Positions 16,742 to 25,419 of a DNA stretch of 64,000 nt are shown here, piece after piece. A program made the position numbers and the translations under genes. The stretch is from Enterobacter sp. 638 (GTDB lineage: Bacteria; Pseudomonadota; Gammaproteobacteria; Enterobacterales; Enterobacteriaceae). The notes under the pieces were generated by a model. That model made no database searches. It was not told the origin of the DNA and worked only from the letters and a program-made list of their open reading frames with translations. The stretch lies in assembly GCF_000016325.1 (NCBI RefSeq), contig NC_009436.1, positions 3,782,001-3,846,000 on the forward strand, written 5' to 3'. Each line of letters begins with the position of its first letter. Position 1 is the stretch's first letter.

Positions 16742-17497
16742 TTAACCTGCGGTCTTTGCCGCTTTGGGAGGACGTCCGCGCCGTGCCGCCGGTTTAGCGG
16801 CAGGTTTGCGCGTACGTGGTGTAGTCGTTTTGGGCGCGGGCTCTGGCTTCGGTTTAAGCTGGCGCTCAATCTGTTCGATATCCTTTTTCACGCCGATAGT
16901 TCGCTCTAACTGGATCGCGCGCTGCAGGTGCGCCAGTGCCTCGGGCAGTTCCCCTGCATCACGCAGCACGTAGCCGGTGATTTTGTGCAGCTTCGCGCGC
17001 ACGATATCGGGCATATCTGCACGCTCAGTCAGTGCGAGGGTATCGAGCAGCAGCGCCAGCTCAGGTGACTGATTAGCATCGCGCAGGCGCTGCGCAGAAA
17101 GCGCAACTTCTTCGGCCAGCAGATACGGCGTGGTGCGACGATGGCCGCCGACCGGCATCGTCAGGCCATACGTCAGTGCGTAACGGGCAATCTCAAGCGC
17201 ACCGGCAATATCATCCGCATCGAGACGCCAGAGCATGACGGTCATGACAATGTCATCCTGCGCGCCCTTGCCATTCGCAAGGACACCCGCCACCCACGGC
17301 AAATAGAACGGCAGCAGCTCGCGCTTTTTGTCTGCCTTGCGCTCAGTGGATCGGATTTGTTTTAACGTGCGACAGTCTGCGGCCAGCTTAACGAGCATCT
17401 GCTCATAGGCAGTTGCATTGCGCAGCGGAGCAGCACCCCGCCGCGCAGTTTCAGAGGCCGAGACCCGCATCATGTGAAGCGCTGCGGGGCTCGTCAT
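16742..17497 (-). CDS. M: Terminase small subunit gpM, with C-terminal AT-hook-like tail
   Basis: DNA-binding/nuclease subunit that cuts cos with gpP. It has 251 aa. The body (about 1-205) includes QDDIVMTVMLWRLDADDI and a helical repeat part; the last 40 residues are lysine, proline and alanine rich and contain RRGRPPK, an AT-hook core. Four bases separate it from the N stop. Confidence 0.93.
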   Translation of the reverse strand: MTSPAALHMMRVSASETARRGAAPLRNATAYEQMLVKLAADCRTLKQIRSTERKADKKRELLPFYLPWVAGVLANGKGAQDDIVMTVMLWRLDADDIAGALEIARYALTYGLTMPVGGHRRTTPYLLAEEVALSAQRLRDANQSPELALLLDTLALTERADMPDIVRAKLHKITGYVLRDAGELPEALAHLQRAIQLERTIGVKKDIEQIERQLKPKPEPAPKTTTPRTRKPAAKPAARRGRPPKAAKTAG

Positions 17498-17500
17498 GGC

Positions 17501-18595
17501 TTACTCTCCGCCGTTCTGGTTAGCAGGCGCGGCGGCGCTTTCTGGCTCAGCAGGAGCCGCGAATTTGCCGAGGGTGATGTTTTCAATCAGGCAACCGGCG
17601 GCATACGCCTCAACCACATAATCGATGTTCATCGACTCGTAGTTTTCGATGCGGTCCTTTTTCGGCTCCTCGATGATGGCGCGGCGGTGCGCGTCGTCCA
17701 TGAAGTAAATCGACAGGTTATCGAGGCGCGTAATCATCAGCGCATCCGCCGGGAAGTACGGCACACGCACGGCGGGCAGGTTGCCGATACGCTTCTGGCT
17801 GATGATGATGTCAGCGGCCAGCGATTCGGTGTTTGGCTGCGTCTTGTTCACGATTGGGAAATATTTATCCGCGAGCAACTTGCGACCGGTAATGACCACG
17901 AGCTCCGGATCGTCCTGATAAATCTCGTCAATCAGATTGGTGGTGGCGTCCATCACCAGTGCATCGAGGTTTTCATAGTCGCCGTTCTCCCCCACGCGGA
18001 TCACATCGGAAATGACCTTGCCGTCTGCGTCGGTGATTTTTGACATCACGCGCGCTGGCGCTTCCTTACGGTATTTCTGCAGCCAGCCCACCGCCACATC
18101 CTGCAGCATCGGATGGTTTGTGCGGTTGGAGGTTTCCGCGCGCTCGATACCGTTGAAACCGGCCATGATGAAATCAAGCGACTGTCGCTTGATAATCGCG
18201 TCACGGATACGGGTCTGGAAGTCCTGGAATCGCGCCCACAGGTCGAGCTGCTTGTAACGGATATGGAAATCAAAGTTGATTTGCGCACATTCGTATTTGT
18301 TGGATTCCAGCGCCGTAAAATCGGCGGTCTTGCGCTCGTTATCACCGGCAGTATCAGCGGTGCTCGCAATCGTGCCGTTGACACCCACCCCGACTTTTTC
18401 GCCTTTCAGCTCATCGACCGGGACGATGTTGATTTTGGTCAGAAACGCGGATGACACCTGCAGGGTGTTCATCAGGGTTTGCGTGACCGACGGCTCGACG
18501 GTGAATTTCTTTGCCACGTCGTCGGTGCCGACGCCGTTCAGTTCCGCCACGCGGGACAGGTAAGCATTAAATTTAAAGCGGGTTTCTTTACGCAT
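17501..18595 (-). CDS. N: Major capsid protein gpN
   Basis: HK97-fold capsid protein processed by gpO. It has 364 aa and starts MRKETRFKFNAYLSRVAELN as P2 N (357 aa). An NQTKPN-like loop around VNKTQPNTESLAADIIISQK is typical. The extreme C-terminus (PAEPESAAAPANQNGGE) is a flexible extension. Follows O by 56 bases with its own ribosome site. Confidence 0.96.
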   Translation of the reverse strand: MRKETRFKFNAYLSRVAELNGVGTDDVAKKFTVEPSVTQTLMNTLQVSSAFLTKINIVPVDELKGEKVGVGVNGTIASTADTAGDNERKTADFTALESNKYECAQINFDFHIRYKQLDLWARFQDFQTRIRDAIIKRQSLDFIMAGFNGIERAETSNRTNHPMLQDVAVGWLQKYRKEAPARVMSKITDADGKVISDVIRVGENGDYENLDALVMDATTNLIDEIYQDDPELVVITGRKLLADKYFPIVNKTQPNTESLAADIIISQKRIGNLPAVRVPYFPADALMITRLDNLSIYFMDDAHRRAIIEEPKKDRIENYESMNIDYVVEAYAAGCLIENITLGKFAAPAEPESAAAPANQNGGE

Positions 18596-18651
18596 TGTTA
18601 TTCCTGTTTTCTAAAAATGGGGTAGAAGGCCGGGCATCGCCCGGCGCGTTA

Positions 18652-19509
18652 TCAGCAGTTGGTCAGCAGCTCGTCGCCCGTCCCGCCTTTCGACTTCTCG
18701 CGGCGCGGCTGGCTATGGCTTTCGGTGTTATCGAGGGCGCTTTTTAGCGAGGTAAACGCCTGCGTGCTTTCTTCGGTCTGGCGGGTCACATCCTGCTTAA
18801 ACTTCGCGAACGCGGTTTCCAGTTCAGTGACGCGGCTGTCGCTGGCGGTGAGGCTGGTCTGCACCAGTTCAGAGACTTCCGTCACCGCCTCATGCACATC
18901 AGCAAAACGCGCGTCGTCGCTGACCTGCTTGCGGCTGAAAATGGCCTTGACCTTGTCGGTCAGGCTGTTGAGTACAGTGTCGGGGACATCTTCAAATTCC
19001 AGCTCAGCCAGCGTGGCAACGGAAAACAGATCGTCAGGCTGGTCTTTTTTACCGGCGAGCGGGTTCTGCGTCGCACGGCTGCAGAATTCGAGGTATTCGG
19101 TGCCGAGGCTTGCCGGGTCATCGGTGACGGCGAGACCAATCAGGTAACACTTGCCGCTATTTGAGAAATTCGGGCGAATTTCCATGGAGGTGTAAACCTT
19201 CTGACCGGCACGCACCATGCTCACCAGCTCGTCGAGCGGGGCGATTTTGCCAAACAGCGCTTTTTTGCCGTTCAGTGCAGAGTCATCGCTGATGATTTCC
19301 GCTTTGACTTCCGTCACATCGCCATAGCGCTTAAACGGGCTGTCAGGCCAGAGACTTTTGATATGTTCCAGATTGATGCGACAGCCATAGACACGCGGAT
19401 CAAAGGTGTCAGCCATGTCCTGAATGTCATCGCCGTTAATCACGCGGCCATCGCAGGTGTCACCCTCGACGCCGATGCGAAACCACTTAGAAACTACTTT
19501 CTTTGCCAT
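18652..19509 (-). CDS. O: Capsid scaffold and maturation protease gpO
   Basis: Dual protein: N-terminal serine protease, C-terminal scaffold. The catalytic triad of P2 O (Asp19, His48, Ser107) appears here as D20, H49 and S108, shifted by one residue. The C-terminal third is a helical scaffold (TELETAFAKFKQDVTRQTEE). It has 285 aa. First gene of the rightmost leftward late operon; an Ogr-type site lies 79-98 bases upstream, shared with P on the other strand. Confidence 0.95.
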   Translation of the reverse strand: MAKKVVSKWFRIGVEGDTCDGRVINGDDIQDMADTFDPRVYGCRINLEHIKSLWPDSPFKRYGDVTEVKAEIISDDSALNGKKALFGKIAPLDELVSMVRAGQKVYTSMEIRPNFSNSGKCYLIGLAVTDDPASLGTEYLEFCSRATQNPLAGKKDQPDDLFSVATLAELEFEDVPDTVLNSLTDKVKAIFSRKQVSDDARFADVHEAVTEVSELVQTSLTASDSRVTELETAFAKFKQDVTRQTEESTQAFTSLKSALDNTESHSQPRREKSKGGTGDELLTNC

Positions 19510-19587
19510 TGTTCAGGTGTCCTGATGTTGGGTTTTCGGTTCGGGCTTAGTTTCCCGACTCCGCCCCGCATCAGCCACCGCTTGCAG

Positions 19588-19607
19588 AAGTGCGACCCCT
19601 GACACAA
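19588..19607. promoter_or_regulatory. Ogr activator site between divergent O and P
   Basis: AAGT-N12-ACAA matches the P2 late-promoter activator dyad (TGT-N12-ACA) with one half imperfect. It lies midway between the O and P start codons, as expected for a shared site near -55 of both late promoters. Confidence 0.6.
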
Positions 19608-19674
19608 CAGGGGCTTAGCGAATACGCTCCGCGTTTTCCTTAGCCTTGCCTCGTACCAATAAAACGAGGTAAGA

Positions 19675-21444
19675 ATGACAATATCGACTGACTTATCACT
19701 ACTGAATGACCCGCGCCGACAGGCTCGCCTCCTGTACTGGCAGGGTTTCGCCGTGCCACAAATTGCCGACATGCTGCAGGTGAAACGCCCGACGGTGCAG
19801 AGCTGGAAACAGCGCGACGGATGGGAAGAAACCTCGCCGATTAATCGTGTCGAATCGACATTAGAGGCGCGGCTGATTCAGCTCTACGCAAAGCCCGACC
19901 TGACGCCGCATGACTTTAAAGTCGCTGATTTTCTGTCGCGTCAGATGGAGCGGCTCGCGCGCGTGAATCGCTACGGCCAGACCGGAAATGAAGTGGATTT
20001 AAACCCCAACATTGCGAACCGCAACAAGGGAGATCGCAAAAAGCCGAAACGCAATTTCTTTAGCGACGAGGCTATCGAAAAGCTGGAAGATATTTTCCTC
20101 GACCAGTCGTTTGAGTATCAGCTCAACTGGCACAGGGCAGGCATCGCGCACCGTATTCGCCACATCCTCAAATCGCGCCAGATTGGCGCAACGTTCTACT
20201 TTGCACGCGAGGCACTGCTGCGCGCGTTGAAAACAGGACAAAACCAGATATTTTTGTCAGCCAGTAAAACGCAGGCGTATGTGTTCCGTAAGTACATCAT
20301 CGCCTTTGCGCGGCTGGTCGACGTCGACCTGTCAGGCGACCCGATTGTCATCGGCAACAACGGCGCAGAGCTTATTTTCCTCGGGACTAACTCCAACACC
20401 GCGCAGAGCCACAACGGCGACCTGTACGTCGATGAAATTTTCTGGATACCCAATTTCCAGCGGCTGCGCAAAGTGGCGTCGGGCATGGCCTCACAGTCGC
20501 ACCTTCGCACCACCTATTTCTCGACCCCGTCCACGCTGGCGCACGGTGCTTATCCGTTCTGGTCAGGCGAGCTGTTTAATCGGGGACGCAGCAACCGCGA
20601 CGAGCGTGTCGACATCGATATCAGCCACAAGGCGCTCGCCGGGGGCGTGCTGTGCCCGGATGGTCAGTGGCGGCAGATTGTCACCATTGAGGATGCGCTC
20701 GCCGGGGGCTGCACGCTGTTCAATCTGGATCAGCTGAAACAGGAAAACAGCGCCGACGATTTCCGCAATCTGTTTATGTGCGAATTTGTCGACGACAAGG
20801 CGTCGGTATTCCCGTTCGAGGAGCTGCAGCGCTGCATGGTCGATGCGATGGAAGAATGGGAGGACTTCGAACAATTTGCCGACCGTCCGTTTAACTGGCG
20901 TCCGGTCTGGATTGGCTACGACCCGTCGCACACCGGCGACAGCGCAGGCTGTGCGGTACTGGCTCCGCCGCTGGTTGCCGGGGGCAAGTTCCGCATCCTT
21001 GAGCGTCACCAGTGGAAAGGGATGGACTTCGCGGCGCAGGCCGAGGCCATCCGCTCGCTGACAGAAAAATACACCGTCGACTATATCGGCATCGATGCGA
21101 CCGGCATCGGCCAGGGTGTTTACCAGCTCGTACGCTCGTTCTTCCCGGCAGCACGCGCCATCCGTTACACGCCTGAAATGAAAACCGCGATGGTGCTGAA
21201 AGCAAAAGACACCATTCGACGCGGGTGTCTGGAATACGACGCCGGTGCAACCGACATCACGCAGTCGTTTATGGCTATCCGTAAAACCATGACCAGCAGC
21301 GGGCGCAGCTCGACCTATGAAGCGAGTCGCAGCGAGGAAGCCAGCCACGCCGATATCGCGTGGGCGACCATGCACGCCCTGTTAAACGAACCGCTTTCTG
21401 CCGGGAGCGGGATGCACTCAAACTCTATTCTGGAAATTTATTAA
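19675..21444 (+). CDS. P: Terminase large subunit gpP (ATPase/nuclease)
   Basis: Packaging motor and cos nuclease. It has 589 aa. An N-terminal helix-turn-helix (IADMLQVKRPTVQSWKQRDG, about 27-46) is typical of P2 P. The deviant Walker A lies in KSRQIGATFYF (about 167-177), Walker B in LYVDEIFW, and the RNase H-like nuclease acidic residues in WIGYDPSHTGD and YIGIDATG. It is transcribed divergently from O and followed after one base by Q. Confidence 0.96.
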   Translation: MTISTDLSLLNDPRRQARLLYWQGFAVPQIADMLQVKRPTVQSWKQRDGWEETSPINRVESTLEARLIQLYAKPDLTPHDFKVADFLSRQMERLARVNRYGQTGNEVDLNPNIANRNKGDRKKPKRNFFSDEAIEKLEDIFLDQSFEYQLNWHRAGIAHRIRHILKSRQIGATFYFAREALLRALKTGQNQIFLSASKTQAYVFRKYIIAFARLVDVDLSGDPIVIGNNGAELIFLGTNSNTAQSHNGDLYVDEIFWIPNFQRLRKVASGMASQSHLRTTYFSTPSTLAHGAYPFWSGELFNRGRSNRDERVDIDISHKALAGGVLCPDGQWRQIVTIEDALAGGCTLFNLDQLKQENSADDFRNLFMCEFVDDKASVFPFEELQRCMVDAMEEWEDFEQFADRPFNWRPVWIGYDPSHTGDSAGCAVLAPPLVAGGKFRILERHQWKGMDFAAQAEAIRSLTEKYTVDYIGIDATGIGQGVYQLVRSFFPAARAIRYTPEMKTAMVLKAKDTIRRGCLEYDAGATDITQSFMAIRKTMTSSGRSSTYEASRSEEASHADIAWATMHALLNEPLSAGSGMHSNSILEIY

Positions 21445-21445
21445 A

Positions 21446-22462
21446 ATGGCAAAACCTAAATTTAAACCTAGCACCACGACCGCCAGCGCACCGCAGAAAA
21501 TGGAAGCGTTCACCTTTGGTGAGCCCTCCGCCGTGATGGACCGCCGCGACATCCTCGACTACGTCGAATGCATCCATAACGGGAAATGGTACGAGCCGCC
21601 GGTCAACTTCTCGGGACTGGCGAAAAGCCTGCGCGCCGCCGTGCATCACAGCTCACCGATTTACGTGAAACGTAACATTCTGGCGAGCACCTACATCCCG
21701 CACCCGCTGCTGTCGCGTCAGGATTTCAGCCGCCTTGTGCTCGATTATCTGGTCTTTGCCAATGGCTATCTTGAAAAGCGCATGAGCGTCACCGGCCAGC
21801 TCATGAAGCTGGAAACATCGCCTGCGAAATATACCCGTCGTGGCGTCGAGGATGATGTTTACTGGTACGTGTCGAGCTTCACCCACCCGCACGAATTTGC
21901 GCCCGGCTCGGTGTTTCACCTGCTGGAGCCGGATATTAATCAGGAGCTTTACGGGATGCCGGAATACCTGAGCGCACTTAATTCCGCCTGGCTGAATGAG
22001 TCCGCCACGCTGTTTCGTCGCAAGTATTACCAGAACGGCGCGCACGCGGGTTACATCATGTACGTGACCGACGCGGCGCAAAGTAGCACCGACGTTGAAT
22101 CGCTGCGTGATGCGATGCGTAATTCAAAGGGGCTGGGGAATTTTAAGAATCTGTTTTTCTACGCGCCCAACGGAAAACCGGACGGTATTAAGATCGTGCC
22201 GCTGAGTGAAGTCGCCACCAAGGATGATTTTTTCAATATCAAAAAGGTGAGCGCCGCTGACCTGCTCGATGCGCACCGCGTGCCGTTCCAGCTGATGGGC
22301 GGCAAGCCCGAGAATATCGGCTCAATGGGGGATGTTGAAAAGGTGGCTCGGGTGTTTGTGCGTAACGAACTGACACCATTGCAGGAGCGTTTCAAAGAGG
22401 TTAACGACTGGCTCGGGATGGAGGTGATCCGCTTTAAAGATTACAGCCTCGAATCAGAATAA
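21446..22462 (+). CDS. Q: Portal protein gpQ
   Basis: Dodecameric DNA gate at one capsid vertex. It has 338 aa (P2 Q 344), with conserved segments RQDFSRLVLDYLVFANGYLE and KLETSPAKYTRRG and the C-terminal HRVPFQLMGGKPENIGSMGD. It follows P after a single base and ends at the non-coding cos region. Confidence 0.96.
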   Translation: MAKPKFKPSTTTASAPQKMEAFTFGEPSAVMDRRDILDYVECIHNGKWYEPPVNFSGLAKSLRAAVHHSSPIYVKRNILASTYIPHPLLSRQDFSRLVLDYLVFANGYLEKRMSVTGQLMKLETSPAKYTRRGVEDDVYWYVSSFTHPHEFAPGSVFHLLEPDINQELYGMPEYLSALNSAWLNESATLFRRKYYQNGAHAGYIMYVTDAAQSSTDVESLRDAMRNSKGLGNFKNLFFYAPNGKPDGIKIVPLSEVATKDDFFNIKKVSAADLLDAHRVPFQLMGGKPENIGSMGDVEKVARVFVRNELTPLQERFKEVNDWLGMEVIRFKDYSLESE

Positions 22463-22471
22463 AACCCACCA

Positions 22472-22491
22472 AAAAGCCGCCTCCGGGCGGC
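22472..22491 (-). terminator. Terminator near the Q stop, minus strand
   Basis: GCCGCCCGGAGGCGGC hairpin followed by TTTTTGG on the minus strand. It would stop transcription arriving from the cargo gene at 22804 before it enters Q. Confidence 0.65.
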
Positions 22492-22629
22492 ATCACCATC
22501 GACCGCCTCAGACGCCCCACACGCCACCCAACACCTCGCGCACCCTTGCCACAGGCCAGCACATCAACAGCGCCGCCACGACGCCCACAGACGCGTAAAA
22601 TTAAATGCTGCTACCGGTGTTGGCGCGCA

Positions 22630-22648
22630 ATGCTTTCCCCGCCACGCC
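22630..22648. other. cos-like site
   Basis: ATGCTTTCCCCGCCACGCC differs at two positions from the reverse complement of the 19-base P2 cohesive end as I remember it (GGCGAGGCGGGGAAAGCAC). It lies between Q and the right-arm genes, exactly where P2 and 186 have cos. It separates the left-end genes (Q) from the right-end genes (cargo, tum). Confidence 0.75.
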
Positions 22649-22722
22649 TGCCCGCTTAACGGGGCGGTTTTAATGCAGGTGCATTTGTAGCTCCGAACCG
22701 CACCAGCACTGATGCTGGCTTA

Positions 22723-22757
22723 CATTAGTTTGCATCAAAAAAAGATGCAAACTAATG
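22723..22757. repeat. Perfect 14-bp inverted repeat between cos and the cargo gene
   Basis: CATTAGTTTGCATC is followed by seven A and its exact complement. A shorter hairpin CCAGCA-CTGA-TGCTGG lies just before it (22703-22718). No T run follows, so it is not a classical terminator. The role is unknown. Confidence 0.7.
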
Positions 22758-22803
22758 CAGTAATGAACGCGTTTCTAAAATCAGTGTGTCCAGCTATTTT
22801 GGT

Positions 22804-24633
22804 TTATTCAGAATCGAATATGCGTTCAAAATGCGCAAGCAATGGCAAAGCACATATATAAAATGTTAAGAAGCACGCATAAATAGTCGATTCAGAAAAG
22901 CACATACCATCATACAAATTACCATGAGCTAGTTTATGTCTTAAGACCGGTCCATTTTTTCTGTTGAACAACATATCAATAGTCAAAGCAATGTCTTTCG
23001 TGAAAATCAGGTCAATGTCTTCCCTGCACTTATCTAATAGAATGGAAATACTTGTTGATTCTTCTATGCCCTTATCTAGATAACGAGTGGAGTCTTTGCC
23101 ACTAATTTCATAGGCATGCCTTAAAATTCCCTCCATTTGAGGTATAAGAAGATAACTAGCCCCCATATAATCACCTTGAAAGAGCCGATAAAAACCAAGT
23201 GAAAAAATATTTGCGTGCTCGTCTTTTATGAATGGGCTATACGCAGTAAATTTAACAAAGGTATTTAATGTTAGATTGTGCTCTTGAATTATAACAAACC
23301 TAGCAGGTTCAAAGGCTGCTTTTATGAAAAGATCATGAGTTATAGTGATGTTTCTCATGTAATGATCAATTGCTTCATCATCAGTCATTTCATTAACATC
23401 ACCTAGCGGTTTATCTCTATGAATTCTGCGCCCTGCTTCATCCATGACTTCCGAAGCAAAAAACCTTGAAAAAACACTAACCTCTGAAACTCTTAATACC
23501 TCTTCCCTTATATTAGAAATGTTTTCAATGGGGGTTTCCCTCATTATACTCTTAAGAATAAAAGACAACTTACGATTGGCTAAGTTATCAAGTGCATTGT
23601 TAACTTCATCGGTAATGTCTATCGGCGAGCTGAAGGTGGCATAACTGTTTAGACTCTCCTCCCGCGCGTCGACTAATTGTTTTTTTAAATCTTCAATAAG
23701 TTCTTTTTCGCCAAGTTTTCTTAGTTCTGATATCGCTGTTCTAAGCCAACTTGCTTTTAGCATAGGCTCACTATGACTATTGACTACATCAATAGTGATT
23801 GATGCGGCACTGATCCTACATTGCCTCGCCTCATCATTTTTACTATTTCTCTCATATATGCGTGCCGCAGTTTCATAAAGAGCCTTTACTGCTTCAAAGT
23901 AAGTTTTACCAGTATGGGCTTTAGCCATTGACTCTGCATTCACTGCAAATTTCAATTTATCTTTATCGCCAGAGTGCTGCATCATTACCCACGTTAGATT
24001 ATTGAAACCCTCAAATACAAGCAGGTCATTTTGAGTTTCATAAAGAGAGGTAATAGCAGTTTTGATATGCTCATTACCTCCTGATTTCCTCGGGTAAACG
24101 CAGGATGATATAAATAATGCTCTTGCAATGTATTCCTTGATGAAGATAAATAAACTTAGACTTGAGTCATCTTTTTCTTTTTTCATTCTCTTTAAATGTG
24201 ATGTTGCCTCGTCTATCATTTCAGAATAAGACTCTATCGCCTTTATTGCCATATCTTTTTTTGCTTTGTTGTTTACCCATATAACATCACAAATTCTAGA
24301 AAGCAAAAAAGGATTTGTTATTCTAGTAGATAATTCAACAATGTAGTCATTTAATTTAGAATCAAAATCTTCTGGCAACAACGATCTCTTATCCCCAAAT
24401 ATTGCCATAGGCTCAAACACAGAACTCCCACCAACCACTTGCAAATTAAACATAAAAAGAATGCTTATAAATTCCGCAACCTTTTTTTCATTTACATTTA
24501 TAGCTTCATCTTGAGTTTTTGTTAGATATGCTGATATTTCGTGCTCGTGAAAAGTTAAAGGAACCTGAGAAAATAATTCAAAATCAACTTTGTTTAATTC
24601 ATCAACTGTGAGTATTAAATTTTCACCAATCAT
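22804..24633 (-). CDS. Large cargo protein with C-terminal DUF4209/HEPN-like domain; candidate phage-exclusion gene
   Basis: The start at 24633 (MIGENLILTVDELNKVDFEL) has GGAGG five bases upstream and gives 609 aa. No membrane segment is seen. The body is mostly helical; near the C-terminus residues 565-571 read RHKLAHG, close to the RNxxxHG motif of DUF4209 and fitting the R-x4-6-H pattern of HEPN ribonucleases (R565, H570). Codon use and base composition are far more AT-rich than the phage genes, a sign of separate origin. It lies between cos and tum, the position of old/tin in P2. Function in exclusion is inference from location and motif; a housekeeping phage role is unlikely. Confidence 0.75.
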   Translation of the reverse strand: MIGENLILTVDELNKVDFELFSQVPLTFHEHEISAYLTKTQDEAINVNEKKVAEFISILFMFNLQVVGGSSVFEPMAIFGDKRSLLPEDFDSKLNDYIVELSTRITNPFLLSRICDVIWVNNKAKKDMAIKAIESYSEMIDEATSHLKRMKKEKDDSSLSLFIFIKEYIARALFISSCVYPRKSGGNEHIKTAITSLYETQNDLLVFEGFNNLTWVMMQHSGDKDKLKFAVNAESMAKAHTGKTYFEAVKALYETAARIYERNSKNDEARQCRISAASITIDVVNSHSEPMLKASWLRTAISELRKLGEKELIEDLKKQLVDAREESLNSYATFSSPIDITDEVNNALDNLANRKLSFILKSIMRETPIENISNIREEVLRVSEVSVFSRFFASEVMDEAGRRIHRDKPLGDVNEMTDDEAIDHYMRNITITHDLFIKAAFEPARFVIIQEHNLTLNTFVKFTAYSPFIKDEHANIFSLGFYRLFQGDYMGASYLLIPQMEGILRHAYEISGKDSTRYLDKGIEESTSISILLDKCREDIDLIFTKDIALTIDMLFNRKNGPVLRHKLAHGNLYDGMCFSESTIYACFLTFYICALPLLAHFERIFDSE

Positions 24634-24863
24634 AAAAACCTCCGTTAATGCTGTAAGATGAATCAGTCTGTGTATAGCGGGAATGAGCATAACCTTTGCA
24701 ATTTTTAGAGGGTAGGGTCTGAGCCTATTTTAAATCCAATGCGTGTTCTACATCAAAAAAATAGTTTAATATACAACCAATGCGAGCATATATCAGTAAT
24801 GTTGAGGATAATTCAATCCCGCCGACTCGAAAAGCCAGTTGTCAAATCGACGAGATTTGTTAT

Positions 24864-25304
24864 TTATTGCCAGCTATCATCTTCCCACACTTCCTTGATA
24901 ATTCCGTCCAGGCGTTCCCGGTCTGAATCGCTCGGGAAGCCCTTAATCTCGACTCCAGTCATAGAACCTTTTTTGACCGTGACTTGAGAGAAAGGAAAGG
25001 TGTTTTTAACTCTGCGATTAAGCTCAAATTCAAAGGCTTCAACAAGCTGCTGACCCATGTTTTGTGTTTTATCCAACGTGATGTGTATTCTCACTTCATT
25101 TTCACTTTTTAATCGTTGTTTACACGACCTGGCTGAAACAACTACTGAATAAGAATCCTTTTTCAGCGAGTTCTCATGCGCCAGTTCAGCTATTAAATTC
25201 AATGCAATTTCACGATCTCTTTCCTGACAAACACCCTCTGTTGTCAGACGTGCTATCAGTTCTACCCTTTCAAGCATGACATGCTTACTCAGCTCTCTAT
25301 CCAC
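24864..25304 (-). CDS. tum: SOS-induced antirepressor Tum (DinI-like C-terminus)
   Basis: In phage 186, Tum blocks CI after DNA damage and so induces the prophage. The C-terminal half (about 68-146) is DinI-like: an N-terminal strand VRIHITLDKT, the middle helix FEFELNRRVKNTFP and the terminal GFPSDSDRERLDGIIKEVWE. The GTG at 25304 is chosen because GGGAGG lies just upstream and because it gives 146 aa, the length of 186 Tum; an ATG at 25316 is possible. A perfect LexA box lies 21 bases before the start. Confidence 0.87.
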   Translation of the reverse strand: MDRELSKHVMLERVELIARLTTEGVCQERDREIALNLIAELAHENSLKKDSYSVVVSARSCKQRLKSENEVRIHITLDKTQNMGQQLVEAFEFELNRRVKNTFPFSQVTVKKGSMTGVEIKGFPSDSDRERLDGIIKEVWEDDSWQ

Positions 25305-25324
25305 GCGCCCTCCCATTCGAGATA

Positions 25325-25340
25325 CTGTATAAATAAACAG
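25325..25340 (-). promoter_or_regulatory. LexA box controlling tum
   Basis: CTGT-TTATTTAT-ACAG on the minus strand fits the LexA consensus CTGT-N8-ACAG fully and lies directly upstream of tum, as in 186. Confidence 0.9.
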
Positions 25341-25419
25341 TATCATATTGTACTAAAAAATGGGAAGCAAAAAATTAGGCAGTTGCGCTGGCGCATGTAC
25401 ATGAAATTATGCAATTTAG

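Noticed and set aside
20563..21375. 270-codon minus-strand open frame
   Set aside because: Shadow of the terminase gene P.
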